From RPQJ01 sp963846315 (GTDB lineage Bacteria; Pseudomonadota; Gammaproteobacteria; Steroidobacterales; Steroidobacteraceae), in NCBI GenBank assembly GCA_963846315.1, contig CAWJVM010000006.1:1-64000 (forward strand): a DNA stretch of 64,000 nucleotides. Reading direction: 5' to 3'. A program made the position numbers and the translations under genes. Position 1 is the stretch's first letter; every line of letters starts with the position of its first letter. Positions 35,394 to 43,626 of the stretch are shown piece by piece. The notes beneath the pieces are model-generated. The model did no database searches. It saw only the letters and a list, made by a program, of their open reading frames with translations, and had not been told where the DNA came from.

Positions 35394-36220
35394 AAGACCT
35401 GCAAGACAAGGTGGTGCTCGTCACGGGCGCCGCCTCGGGCATCGGACTCGAGTTGGCACGGGCGTTCGCGAAGTGCGGCGCGAGCATCGTCATCTCGGAC
35501 GTCAATGCAACGGCACTTGAGAACGTTCGCGCCGAGATTGTTGCGACCGGCGTGCGGTGCTTTGCGCGGGCGTGCGATGTTGCGAGGGAAGCATCCGTCA
35601 CGGACTTCGCGACGGCCGTGCATCAGGCAGTCGGCCCCGTCGACCTGCTGATCAACAATGCGGGCGTGGCCTTCCTCGGCGGCTTCGAACAGACGCCGCT
35701 CTCTGAATGGCAGCGCATCTACGACATCAACGTGCTCGGTGTCGTGCACTGCATCCGCGCATTCCTGCCTGCGATGCGCACGGCTGGCGGGCCCCGGAAG
35801 ATCGTGAACGTTGCCTCGGCCGCCGGCTTTTCACCGCTGCCGAACATGTCCGCTTATGCAGCCTCGAAGCACGCCGTGGTCGGGCTCTCGGAAGTGCTGG
35901 CGCAGGAACTGCACGATACGGACATCTCCGTGCTCGTGGTGTGCCCCGGCATCGTCAACACCGCTATCGTCCACGTGAGCCCCACCGCCTCGGGCATGAG
36001 CGAAGCGCAGATCAAGAAACTGCAGAAGTACTACGCGGACGAGGGCTGCGAGCCGAATAAGGTGGCAGCCGATGTCGTGCGTGCCGTACAGACAGGCGAC
36101 ATCTTTCTCTTCACGGGACCGGGCGCACGACTCGGCTACCACGCCATGCGTATCTCGCGTCGGCTAGCCCGCCAATTCACGATCGATGCGGCAAGGAAGA
36201 GCGGCTACCTCGCCGATTAG
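35390..36220 (+). CDS. Short-chain dehydrogenase/reductase
   Basis: A 276-residue classical SDR. It has the NAD(P) loop TGAASGIG at about residue 12, the NNAG motif in LLINNAGVAFLG, the catalytic Ser in VNVASAAGFSPLP, and Tyr/Lys in YAASKHAVVGLSE at about 155. The acidic DVNAT after strand two suggests NAD preference. Its start overlaps the TPP-enzyme stop (ATGA), indicating a shared pathway, for example oxidation or reduction of the hydroxyketone or alcohol handled by the lyase. The tail is basic and partly hydrophobic. Confidence 0.88.
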   Translation: MKDLQDKVVLVTGAASGIGLELARAFAKCGASIVISDVNATALENVRAEIVATGVRCFARACDVAREASVTDFATAVHQAVGPVDLLINNAGVAFLGGFEQTPLSEWQRIYDINVLGVVHCIRAFLPAMRTAGGPRKIVNVASAAGFSPLPNMSAYAASKHAVVGLSEVLAQELHDTDISVLVVCPGIVNTAIVHVSPTASGMSEAQIKKLQKYYADEGCEPNKVAADVVRAVQTGDIFLFTGPGARLGYHAMRISRRLARQFTIDAARKSGYLAD

Positions 36221-36325
36221 GTGGGTGGAGGACTCTACCATCGCTTCAGTCTCGGCCACCGGGACGTCGAGGACCTCCTCGCCGGACTGGGGCTCGAGGT
36301 GAGCAACGACACGGGTCTTCTCCAC
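36164..36325 (-). CDS. Possible small ORF downstream of the hydratase gene
   Basis: A 53-codon frame starting GTG with AGGAGA about 7 nt upstream, reading VEKTRVVAHLEPQSGEEV at the start and ending at a TAG inside the 3' end of the SDR gene on the other strand. The ribosome site and position 43 nt after the enoyl-CoA hydratase stop are suggestive. I recognise no family, it is short and it overlaps a gene, so it may be chance or a remnant of a longer gene. Confidence 0.25.
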   Translation of the reverse strand: MEKTRVVAHLEPQSGEEVLDVPVAETEAMVESSTHLIGEVAALPCRIDRELAG

Positions 36326-36367
36326 GAACGGTCTCCTGTCCAGTCGCGCGCCCGAACCAACTGGAAG

Positions 36368-37171
36368 CTACCGACCAGTGAATGCCGGGCGGCGCTTCTC
36401 GATGAACGCGCGCAGGCCTTCCGCCTGGTCACTGCTCGCGGCGCAGCGGAGGAAAGCCGCACGCTCCTCGGCCAGCGCTGAATCGAGCGGCAAATTGCCC
36501 GCGCCGACCACGCATCTCAGGACACCCGCCACGGCGATGGGCGGCATCACCGCGAGCGTTTGGGCCAGATCGTGGGCCGCGGACTTCAGCTCGGACAGCG
36601 GGTGCACCTCGTGCGCCAGGCCGATTCGAAGCGCGTGTGGGCCGTCGATCTTCTTCGCTCGCAGGATCATGTCGAGCGCGTGCGCGCGCCCGACGCATCG
36701 AGTGAGCCGTGCTGTGCCGCCCCAAGCCGGTACCGACCCGAGGTCCATCTCCGGCAGGCCGATCTTCGCGCCCTCGGCAGCTGCCAGCCGAAAGTGACAG
36801 GACAGTGGCAACTCCAGACCGCCTCCGAGGCAGTAGCCGAACAGGGTGACGACCGAGGGCTTGGGCATGTTCTCGATTGCAGCGAGCACTCGCAGCCGCT
36901 GATCGAGGATCACCTCAGTGCGCGCCTGGTCCTCGGCGACGGAGATGAACTGCTTCAGGTCCATGCCGACCGAGAAGTTCTCGTCGCCTGACGCAGTGAT
37001 TACCAGGGCACGGACCGAATTGTCTCGGGCGGCCGCGTCGATTGCGCGCTCGAATTCGTCCATGAACTCGAGGGTCATGCGATTCGTCGGCGGCGCGTTG
37101 ATCGAGAGCGTCAGGACGTCGCCGACGCGATCGACCAGGAGCGGGGAGGTCTTATTCACGGCTTGCCTCAT
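36368..37171 (-). CDS. Enoyl-CoA hydratase/isomerase family protein
   Basis: A 267-residue crotonase-fold protein that would act on an acyl-CoA ester. The oxyanion-hole segments are NFSVGMDLKQFI at about residue 62 and GYCLGGGLELPLSCHFRLA at about 108. At the second catalytic position it has LPEMDLGSVPAWGGTARL: one acidic residue is kept where enoyl-CoA hydratase has Glu, while the first catalytic Glu is not obvious. Hydratase, isomerase or lyase activity are all possible. It lies 11 nt downstream of the hydroxylase-reductase fusion gene and is surely co-transcribed with it. Confidence 0.82.
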   Translation of the reverse strand: MRQAVNKTSPLLVDRVGDVLTLSINAPPTNRMTLEFMDEFERAIDAAARDNSVRALVITASGDENFSVGMDLKQFISVAEDQARTEVILDQRLRVLAAIENMPKPSVVTLFGYCLGGGLELPLSCHFRLAAAEGAKIGLPEMDLGSVPAWGGTARLTRCVGRAHALDMILRAKKIDGPHALRIGLAHEVHPLSELKSAAHDLAQTLAVMPPIAVAGVLRCVVGAGNLPLDSALAEERAAFLRCAASSDQAEGLRAFIEKRRPAFTGR

Positions 37172-37182
37172 GTGGCTGCAGA

Positions 37183-39432
37183 TCAGCGAGCGTCTGCACC
37201 AGAGAGCTCGAACCGTGCGATCCCACTCGATGCCTGCCTGGCCAGTTCGCGTTCCTCGGCCGTGGCGAAGTCGCGGTCCCATGCCATGACCTTCGGCGTC
37301 ATCAGCGCGTGCCAGAGCGGCGGGATCAACGCAATCACCATCGTCGTCAGGTAGCCGTTGATCATCATCGGCGCCTCTGGCATTGGCTTGAGGTCCTGGT
37401 AGGGCACTTCACCCTGCGCGTGGTGATGTGAATGGCGAGTCAGGTTGAACATCGTCCATGAGCTGATGCGCCGATTGGTGTTCCAGGAGTGACGCGGCTG
37501 CACGGGCGTCGCTGGATTGCGCACGATTCCGTAGTGTTCCATGTAATTTACGGCTTCCAGGGTGGCCTTGCCCGCCAAGGCGCACAACGCAAAGAAGAAC
37601 GCGGCTGGCCAGCCTCCCATCGCCCACGCCGCAGCAACCAACAGCAGGCTCATCAACTGGCCGCGGATCACGGCGTTGTGCCATGACAGCAGAGCAAGTT
37701 GCTTCTTCTGGAGGCGCTCGCGCTCGATCTTCCAGGCGCTGATGTTGCCCTTGATCGTCGAGGCCACGATGTGAAAATACACGTTGCGGCCGCGCGGAGC
37801 GGTCGCCGGATCGAGCGTCGTGGACACGTAGCGATGATGGCCGTAGACGTGCTCGATCGCGAAGCTGGTGTCGAAGCTGAATGCGAGCAGCCATCGCCCG
37901 ATCGTGAGCGATACGGGGTCCCACGTGCGGTGGGTCAGTTCGTGCCCCGTGATGGTGCCGATGATGCCGATCATCAGGCCGGTCAGCAGGACCTGTAACA
38001 CGCGGTCGACAAGAGTCGTCGCTTCGCGCGCGGCGAGCACGTCGTATCCACTCCAATGGGTGGTCCACACGCCAAATCCGAGCGGGTCTCCCGGCGAGAC
38101 AGTCCACACCGCCGTGAAGACCAGCAGCGCCAGCAATGGCAGGGCCAGCCACAGCTGCGCGGTCAGGATTTGCGGGTGACGGAAGGTCGGTGTGGACGTG
38201 TCGTCCCCGCAGATCGCGTCACCGATGACATAGAAGGCGAGCACCACCAGGAGTGCAGCGCCGATCAAATGGCCGCCGGCCACGTATGCAGCCACCGTCG
38301 CCAGGCCCACCGCGTGGAAGCCGAAATACTTCGAGTAGTGGAGCACGCCGGTGGCGGCCTCACTGATCGTGGGTCTGGAGAAGCCCTGCTGGGCGGCGAT
38401 TGCTGTCGCGGCCGGCGCCTCGTGCTGCGTCGTGAATCGGTCGCAATGGATGCTTTCGCGCGGGACTCCGCGCGTCTGCAGCAGGGCGTCCGCCGCATCG
38501 ATCATCGCCGGAGGACCGCAGAGATAGGCGTGTGAGCCCGGCGTCAGCAGCTTGGGGAGCACGTCGGTGACCAAGCCCGTGACGCCGGCCCAGGTCGAAT
38601 CGTCCGCCGCCTCGGACAACACGGGAACGAACTGGAACGTGCCGCGCCACCGGCGCGCGATGGCGGCGATTTCATCCATCGCGTAGAGGTCCCGCTGGGT
38701 GCGGGCGCCGAACACGAGCGTCGTCGGTCGCGACTCACCCGCGTTCGCGGCTTCGCGCAGCATGGCAAGGATCGGCGCGAGGCCACTGCCGCCGGCCACG
38801 AACAGCAGCGGCACCGTGCCCGGCCTCAACCAGAAATTGCCCTGCGGACCCTCGATCGTCACGGACCGGCCCGTCACGTCCTCGTCGTTCACCAACGACG
38901 AGAACTTTCCTCCCGGGACTTTGCGCACGAAAAAGGCCACCTGCCCGTCTGCCCCCGCCGGGGTCGCGAAGGAATAGCTGCGCGGAGCCCCGTCGACGTC
39001 CTCAAGACTGACGTTGGCGAACTGGCCCGCCCTGTAAGGCAGTGCCTCGTCCAGCTGCATGTGAATGCGAGTGATGTCGCGCGTGAGCTGTTCCTGTCCG
39101 ACGACCCTTCCCGTCACGCGACGCGTCGATGGCCGCTCGGCGAGTTCGACAGTGATACTCACGTCCGTCTGCGGCACGCTTTGGCACGCGAGGATATAGC
39201 CCGCCTCGATTTCTTCGCGCGAAAGCAGATATCCGGATTCCGTGAGTTCTTTGACCTTGCCGTCCTGCAGCCGGCACTTGCACGTGCCGCAGCCGCCCAC
39301 ACGACAGCTGTTCGGAAAGTCGATGCCCTGGCGCAGCGCTGCCTGCAGCAGTGTTTCGCGCGGATCGACGGCGATGGCCTGGCCATTGATGAGAGCGGTG
39401 GGCCGCTGCTTGCGGGACGAAAAGATGGCCAT
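37183..39432 (-). CDS. Single-chain XylA-type reductase fused to AlkB/XylM-type hydroxylase
   Basis: A 749-residue fusion that should take electrons from NAD(P)H to a di-iron membrane hydroxylase in one polypeptide. Residues 1-95 are a plant-type [2Fe-2S] ferredoxin with Cys43, Cys48, Cys51 and Cys83. About 105-335 is an FAD/NAD reductase (RSYSFATPA, GPQGNFWL, FVAGGSGLAPILAML, YLCGPPAMIDAA). From about 370 to 735 is a fatty-acid-hydroxylase/AlkB domain with several membrane helices and three His boxes: HELTHR, EHVYGHHRYV and RHSHHHA. Ferredoxin plus FNR is the electron chain of xylene monooxygenase (XylA for XylM), not the rubredoxin route of classical AlkB. The substrate is probably a hydrocarbon or alkyl-aromatic. 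Divergent from an AraC regulator. Confidence 0.88.
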   Translation of the reverse strand: MAIFSSRKQRPTALINGQAIAVDPRETLLQAALRQGIDFPNSCRVGGCGTCKCRLQDGKVKELTESGYLLSREEIEAGYILACQSVPQTDVSITVELAERPSTRRVTGRVVGQEQLTRDITRIHMQLDEALPYRAGQFANVSLEDVDGAPRSYSFATPAGADGQVAFFVRKVPGGKFSSLVNDEDVTGRSVTIEGPQGNFWLRPGTVPLLFVAGGSGLAPILAMLREAANAGESRPTTLVFGARTQRDLYAMDEIAAIARRWRGTFQFVPVLSEAADDSTWAGVTGLVTDVLPKLLTPGSHAYLCGPPAMIDAADALLQTRGVPRESIHCDRFTTQHEAPAATAIAAQQGFSRPTISEAATGVLHYSKYFGFHAVGLATVAAYVAGGHLIGAALLVVLAFYVIGDAICGDDTSTPTFRHPQILTAQLWLALPLLALLVFTAVWTVSPGDPLGFGVWTTHWSGYDVLAAREATTLVDRVLQVLLTGLMIGIIGTITGHELTHRTWDPVSLTIGRWLLAFSFDTSFAIEHVYGHHRYVSTTLDPATAPRGRNVYFHIVASTIKGNISAWKIERERLQKKQLALLSWHNAVIRGQLMSLLLVAAAWAMGGWPAAFFFALCALAGKATLEAVNYMEHYGIVRNPATPVQPRHSWNTNRRISSWTMFNLTRHSHHHAQGEVPYQDLKPMPEAPMMINGYLTTMVIALIPPLWHALMTPKVMAWDRDFATAEERELARQASSGIARFELSGADAR

Positions 39433-39499
39433 GGGCGCTCCGTCGGCTTAGGGAGTTGAGTGAGATCCCACTGTATTTGGGCTGTCATCGCCGCGAGGA

Positions 39500-39534
39500 G
39501 TCATTTGTGGACAGTCACAGGTCATTTGTTGACA
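39500..39534 (+). promoter_or_regulatory. Tandem direct repeats, likely AraC operator
   Basis: GTCATTTGTGGACA at 39500-39513 and GTCATTTGTTGACA at 39521-39534 differ at one base and are spaced 21 bp start to start, two helical turns. They lie between the divergent hydroxylase-fusion and AraC genes, which is the usual layout of AraC-family half-site pairs. Confidence 0.7.
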
Positions 39535-39541
39535 ATGCCTG

Positions 39542-40582
39542 ATGGCAGAACCCAGGAGCAGCCGCAGCCGTACGATGCCGGCTCATTACGTCCGGCACCT
39601 CGCCGACGAAATCCGCGGCATGGGCGTCGACGTCGAGCGATGGTTGGAGTTGAGTGGGCTCACCGAAAAGCAACTTTCCGATCCGGCACTCGTCATTCCA
39701 CATGCAACCTTCCACAAGCTTTTCCTGGACGCGGCGGCAATGGCACGGGAGCCGGCCCTGGGGTTGTTCGTCGCCGAACGCCTTGTCGGTAGCACGCACG
39801 GCATCGTTGGTTTCGCCACGCTGAACAGCGGCACCCTCCGCGAGGCCGTTGAACTCCTCGAGCGATACATGCCGCTGCGCATGCCACTGGTCGCTGTTTC
39901 CCACCAATCTCGTCGCAGCGAGTTACGCGTCCGCGTGACCGAGGCCTACCCGTTGGGCGACCTCCAGCGGATGCTGCTCGAGGCGGCGGTCCTCACCACC
40001 AAGAACCTGCTGGACTCCAGCTCGATGGGCGTCTGCCGCGTCCAGCGCGTCACGTTTCCTTTCGCGGCACCCAAGTACGCGAGCCTCGCCCGGCAGTTCT
40101 TCAAGTGCGACGTCCACTACGGGGATTCGTGGGCAGGATTTGTCCTGCCGGCGAGCGATATGGATATTCCGCTGCGCTTTGCCGACCCCGCAGCATTCCA
40201 GGAGGCAGCACGAATCTGCCAGCAGGAGTTGGACAAGCTGACCGCCAACGAGACGACCGCTGCCCGGGTTCGGCGATTGCTTCTCGAGAAGCAAACTGGA
40301 TTCCCGTCACTTCAGGTCACTGCGCGGCATTTTCACGTCACGCCACGCACGCTGCACCGGCGCTTGCAGGGGGAAGCAACGTCCTTCCGCGACCTGCTCG
40401 AGGAAGTGCGACAGACTCTCGCGGTCGAGCACCTGAGGGCCGGCCGCTTCACCATCGAGGAGATTGCGTACACCCTCGGGTACTCCGATACGGCGAATTT
40501 CCGGCGCGCTTTCAAGCGTTGGGAATCGGTTTCTCCCGCGGCCTACCGCGCCCGCCAGCAGAGGTTGGCGGCCGCGGGCTGA
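39542..40582 (+). CDS. AraC-family regulator, probable controller of the hydroxylase
   Basis: A 346-residue AraC/XylS-type regulator with an Arabinose_bd ligand domain (about residues 20-210, including GIVGFATLNSGTLREAVELLERYMPL) and C-terminal tandem helix-turn-helix motifs (HVTPRTLHRRLQGEATSFRDL and EIAYTLGYSDTANFRRAFKRWE). It is divergent from the hydroxylase-reductase fusion with paired direct repeats in the gap, a strong positional argument for control of that operon. A start at MPAHYV, 11 codons later, is possible. The inducer is presumably the hydroxylase substrate or product (inference). Confidence 0.9.
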   Translation: MAEPRSSRSRTMPAHYVRHLADEIRGMGVDVERWLELSGLTEKQLSDPALVIPHATFHKLFLDAAAMAREPALGLFVAERLVGSTHGIVGFATLNSGTLREAVELLERYMPLRMPLVAVSHQSRRSELRVRVTEAYPLGDLQRMLLEAAVLTTKNLLDSSSMGVCRVQRVTFPFAAPKYASLARQFFKCDVHYGDSWAGFVLPASDMDIPLRFADPAAFQEAARICQQELDKLTANETTAARVRRLLLEKQTGFPSLQVTARHFHVTPRTLHRRLQGEATSFRDLLEEVRQTLAVEHLRAGRFTIEEIAYTLGYSDTANFRRAFKRWESVSPAAYRARQQRLAAAG

Positions 40583-41012
40583 CCAGCATCTGACTCCGCG
40601 GCAACATCGCCAACGCGAAAAAGTTCGTCGCAGCAAAGCAGCCCTGAGAAATGAGGCCTGCCGGAGGCTCGCCGCGAACAGCTGGAGAAGTGGAGCGGGT
40701 GATGGGAATCGAACCCACGTAAGTCCAGACTATGGCGTGCTCGGGCCGAGATCATGGACAAGATCCTCACCGCCCCATTGATCGGAAGTCGCTCGGGACC
40801 AAGGCCGATGAGCTTTACCTTGCAATCCGGAGGTTGAGTTCGATGCGAGATGGGCTGCGGCAAGCTGCCGTCTGCCCCGCGGCGGGAGTACGGGACGGCG
40901 ACAGAAAAGATGCGTCGGCGCGTCGAAGACCCGGAAGTCCGTCGCTCGTGCAGTCCCGTAAGATCCCCACGAGGCGGTGAAATCATAGAAGCTACCTGCG
41001 AGGTGCATTTCC
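40583..41012. other. 430-nt gene-free stretch holding a tRNA-end scar
   Basis: The only recognisable element is the tRNA-Gly 3'-end fragment near 40691. The remainder shows no convincing reading frame, hairpin terminator or repeat, and it separates the hydrocarbon block from the accessory region. Confidence 0.6.
40691..40720 (-). repeat. tRNA-Gly 3'-end fragment (left cluster)
   Basis: On the minus strand this reads as a T arm (GTGGG-TTCGATT-CCCAT) plus acceptor strand CACCCGC and TCCA, the last 30 nt of a tRNA-Gly-like gene. No D arm, anticodon arm or 5' acceptor strand precedes it. The flanking 70 nt do not resemble those of the 54-59 kb copies, so only the tRNA-derived end is shared. Confidence 0.85.
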
Positions 41013-41582
41013 GTGAACGTCTTTGAGTTCCTTCTGGTGATCGTGTCGATCGTGTTGGGATTGGGCATTACCGAGCTACTCGCCGGCTTCGTGCGAATCC
41101 TCCGCGGCGAGCTGGTGGCGGGCAAACTTCACGCCCTATGGCTATTCGTCATCTTTCAACTTCAGGTCCAACTGGCGTGGGGCCTGTGGGGGCTTCGGTC
41201 GAAGGTGGAATGGCAGTATCCTGAGTTTCTGCTGCTGCTCCTGGCGCCAGTACTCCTCTACTTGACGGCAGCGGTGATTTTTCCCAGCGTCGGCTCCGAT
41301 GAGAGTCTCGACATTCATCTCCTGCGGCGCCGGCGGCCGTTTTTTCTGCTACTCACGGGCTACGTTTTTGTTACCGGCCTGTTCAGTTGGCTCCTCTTTG
41401 ACGAAGATCTGACCCTGACATCAGCGATCATTCGTCTCCCGGCGGTAGCGATCCTGGTGACTCTGGCGACCACCGAGAGACGGCGCCTTCATCTGGTCCT
41501 CGGATTAGTGGTCCTTGTCTTGCAGCTCTGGTTCACCTACGTGTTTACATTTGTCGTCGGGGCAGCACAAACGGCTGCGTAG
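41013..41582 (+). CDS. Polytopic membrane protein of unknown function
   Basis: A 189-residue protein made almost wholly of hydrophobic helices: about five to six between residues 5 and 185, with an Arg-rich loop (LLRRRRPFF) at about 105 and another basic turn (TTERRRLHL) at about 150. It begins MNVFEFLLVIVSIVLGLGITELLAGF, a start seen in small uncharacterised membrane proteins with 'GLGITELLAG' cores. It lies in the cassette between a tRNA-end scar and a decayed toxin-antitoxin pair, facing the latter. Function unknown. Confidence 0.7.
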   Translation: MNVFEFLLVIVSIVLGLGITELLAGFVRILRGELVAGKLHALWLFVIFQLQVQLAWGLWGLRSKVEWQYPEFLLLLLAPVLLYLTAAVIFPSVGSDESLDIHLLRRRRPFFLLLTGYVFVTGLFSWLLFDEDLTLTSAIIRLPAVAILVTLATTERRRLHLVLGLVVLVLQLWFTYVFTFVVGAAQTAA

Positions 41583-41639
41583 GACTCCAACGGTTATATC
41601 GGACCGCGTTGCCCGGGGCTGCGATAACGTGTCCTCGAT

Positions 41640-41753
41640 TTCAACGGGGCTGGCCGTGAGGTATTCGGCGACTGCTTCGTCGCTGTCCAGATACTCGGCC
41701 AGGCCGAATTCCGGCAGATCGCTCGCCTTGACCTTATTGCGTTTCATGACCAT
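41640..41753 (-). pseudogene. Antitoxin remnant (HI1420-like N terminus)
   Basis: The first 34 residues (VKASDLPEFGLAEYL, then SDEAVAEYLTA) nearly match the intact antitoxin at 58317-58628, but the sequence then diverges and the whole helix-turn-helix is missing. The remaining open frame is unrelated and overlaps the end of the membrane-protein gene on the other strand, suggesting a deletion junction near 41640. Confidence 0.8.
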
Positions 41754-41759
41754 GCCTCC

Positions 41760-42068
41760 TCAATCATCGCAGCGCGTCGCTGCGCCGCAATGATGTCGGT
41801 CCGCCGCGAAGAATTCGCTCCGCCGCCGAGCATCACCACCAGTTGAGTAGCCCCGCAAGGCAAGGTACATGCGCCAGCCAGGACCGAAGTGCTCGCGCAT
41901 TTCGCCGTTACCCTTGCCGACGGGCTTCACGTCGCCCAGATTGCCGAGCGATGCCTTACGAAGCCGCGCAACCAGCCGACGCTGTGCCGTCTTGTCGCTC
42001 AGACCCGTCAGCCAAGCATCGAACTCGCGCAGGGTCTTGATTTCGCCTGCTGCTTTAGCGACCTGCAC
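41760..42068 (-). pseudogene. RelE-superfamily toxin (HI1419-like), frameshifted
   Basis: Near-identical over its first 65 residues to the intact toxin at 58625-58924 (FDAWLTGLSDKTAQRRLVAR, then LGNLGDVKPVGKG and MREHFGPGWRMY). Comparing DNA, this copy has one extra base near 41850, so the last third is read out of frame and the conserved tail is lost. With its antitoxin also truncated, the module is dead. It lies 75 nt from a degenerate tRNA-end repeat, as the intact module does. Confidence 0.82.
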
Positions 42069-42143
42069 CCTTCAGGGTGAGCAGTCGGAATCTTGGACTA
42101 TCCATGCCCTCAATCAATTGCGGCACTTCTCAAGTCGCGAGCC

Positions 42144-42250
42144 TCAGCGCCGTGATGGAAATCGATCCCGCGTGAACAGCCTCGTGTCGCTCGCCAGTTC
42201 AATAGCCTGCAGACGACGGCGGCTCTGCGCGTGATTGGCTTGTGCGTGTC
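42144..42250 (-). repeat. Degenerate copy of the 102-bp tRNA-end repeat
   Basis: It keeps GTGATGG, AATCGA, CCC.CGTGA, then GCTCGCCAGTTCAA, GGCGGC and finally GCGTGATTGGC..GTG in the same order and spacing as the copies at 54-59 kb, with point changes throughout and the TGGAGCGG end eroded. Confidence 0.7.
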
Positions 42251-42360
42251 CGGTGAACCTCCACTCTCGCAAGTACTGCAAGCCCACAAGCAGACGCCGC
42301 AGCCCTGGCCGACCTCGGCGGGCTCACAATCGCATGCTCGCGCCTGCACAAAGTGTTTCG

Positions 42361-42438
42361 GTCTTCTACAATGCGTACGACTTCAAGGCCGGCGACAAGT
42401 TGCGGCTCGATTCGACGGACCGCGTCTCGATCTGGTAG
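42361..42438 (+). pseudogene. C-terminal remnant of an M13 peptidase
   Basis: The last 26 codons of a frame ending in TAG read SVFYNAYDFKAGDKLRLDS, then TDRVSIW. This matches the C terminus of M13 (PepO/neprilysin) peptidases, including the intact gene in this window, which ends WYDAFGVKPGDKLYLPP, EQRVKIW. Nothing of the catalytic domain is upstream. It directly follows the degenerate repeat and precedes the lipoprotein hydrolase gene. Confidence 0.65.
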
Positions 42439-42459
42439 TCGTCCAACGCGTCCTCCGCG

Positions 42460-43626
42460 ATGCATGTCACTGGCAGTTCGATACAGTTGCAACCTATGAA
42501 CCTGCTCCCCAGACACGCAGTTGCGACGCTGCAGACGGCATGCGTCATGGCCGCAGCGTCCGTCCTGCTGGCCGGATGCGCGACGATGCCGGATTCGCAG
42601 CAACTGCGCGCAACCGTTGCGCCCTACCCTGGCGAGCCGCTGCCCCTCGCCCGCGACGGTCGGGCCAGGTACCGACAGATCTTCTGCGAGATGGCTGCAA
42701 CACCCGCCCGATCGCAGGCCTGGGCGAGCACTTGCGACGACCTGCTGTGGCGCCTGCAGGACGAACGAGCCCTCGCGACCGGCGCACCTTCGTTGCCTGC
42801 GCTCGCGCAGCGGCTGCAGATATTCGTCGTGAGCGGGGCATTCTCCGACTGCCGTGATCCTGCGACGGTGCCATTCGAGGACGCGATCGCCAAATTGAGC
42901 GCTCAAGGAGTGCGGATACGTCCCGTCATGGTGAGCGGGCGCTCCAGTGCGGAGCGCAATGCCCGCCAGCTTGCCGATGCGATCGCTGGCGCCGCAATTG
43001 CCGACGACGATCGCGTGGTCCTGGTCGGCTACTCGAAAGGCGCGGTGGACGCGCTGCAGTACCTGGTCGATTTCCCCGAACAAGCGCGGCACGTCGCGGC
43101 CGTGCTCAGCGTGGCCGGAGCCATCCAGGGCTCGCCGCTGGCTGAGCAGGGAGACTGGTGGTATCGAACGTTCCTGGAGCACGCTTTCGCCGACACCTGC
43201 GATCCCGGCGACGGACAAGTCATCGACAGCCTGCTGCCCTCGGTACGCAAGGCATGGCTGGCGGAACATCCGTTGCCACCCCACGTGGCGTACTACTCAC
43301 TCGCAGCGTTCACGACCGGGGAGCACATCAGCCATGGGCTGAAGCCGATGTGGCATGCGCTCGCCCGTCACGATCGCCGTAACGACGGGCAAGTGGTGGC
43401 GGACGACGCCATCATTCCAGGTTCAACGGTGCTCGGATACGTCAACGCCGACCATTGGGACCTCGCGATTGCGCTCGAGCAACAAATTCCTCATTTGTCG
43501 GCCCGGACGAGCGAGCGACGACTGCCCCGGACCGAGTTACTCGAGGCCGCGCTGCTTTACATCAGCGAACAGCTCACGCCAACCGAAGGCACCGGCAACG
43601 CGGCACCAGGAGCGGCCCCGCAGTGA
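42460..43626 (+). CDS. Lipoprotein with alpha/beta-hydrolase fold
   Basis: About 376-388 residues with a lipoprotein signal (hydrophobic core, lipobox LLAGC). The body has IFVVSGAFSDC, a nucleophile-elbow GYSKG (VLVGYSKGAVDALQYLVDFP) at about residue 190, VLSVAGAIQGSPL and a possible catalytic His in VNADHWDLAIAL near residue 330. It resembles lipase-like hydrolases acting at the envelope. A start at the second Met (42496) gives a more typical signal peptide. Its stop overlaps the GTG start of the phospholipase D gene (GTGA), and a third gene is joined the same way. Confidence 0.8.
   Translation: MHVTGSSIQLQPMNLLPRHAVATLQTACVMAAASVLLAGCATMPDSQQLRATVAPYPGEPLPLARDGRARYRQIFCEMAATPARSQAWASTCDDLLWRLQDERALATGAPSLPALAQRLQIFVVSGAFSDCRDPATVPFEDAIAKLSAQGVRIRPVMVSGRSSAERNARQLADAIAGAAIADDDRVVLVGYSKGAVDALQYLVDFPEQARHVAAVLSVAGAIQGSPLAEQGDWWYRTFLEHAFADTCDPGDGQVIDSLLPSVRKAWLAEHPLPPHVAYYSLAAFTTGEHISHGLKPMWHALARHDRRNDGQVVADDAIIPGSTVLGYVNADHWDLAIALEQQIPHLSARTSERRLPRTELLEAALLYISEQLTPTEGTGNAAPGAAPQ

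Noticed and set aside
42199..43284. Minus-strand open frame of 361 codons opposite the lipoprotein hydrolase
   Set aside because: The plus strand has a lipobox, GxSxG elbow and coupled downstream genes; the opposite frame has no features.
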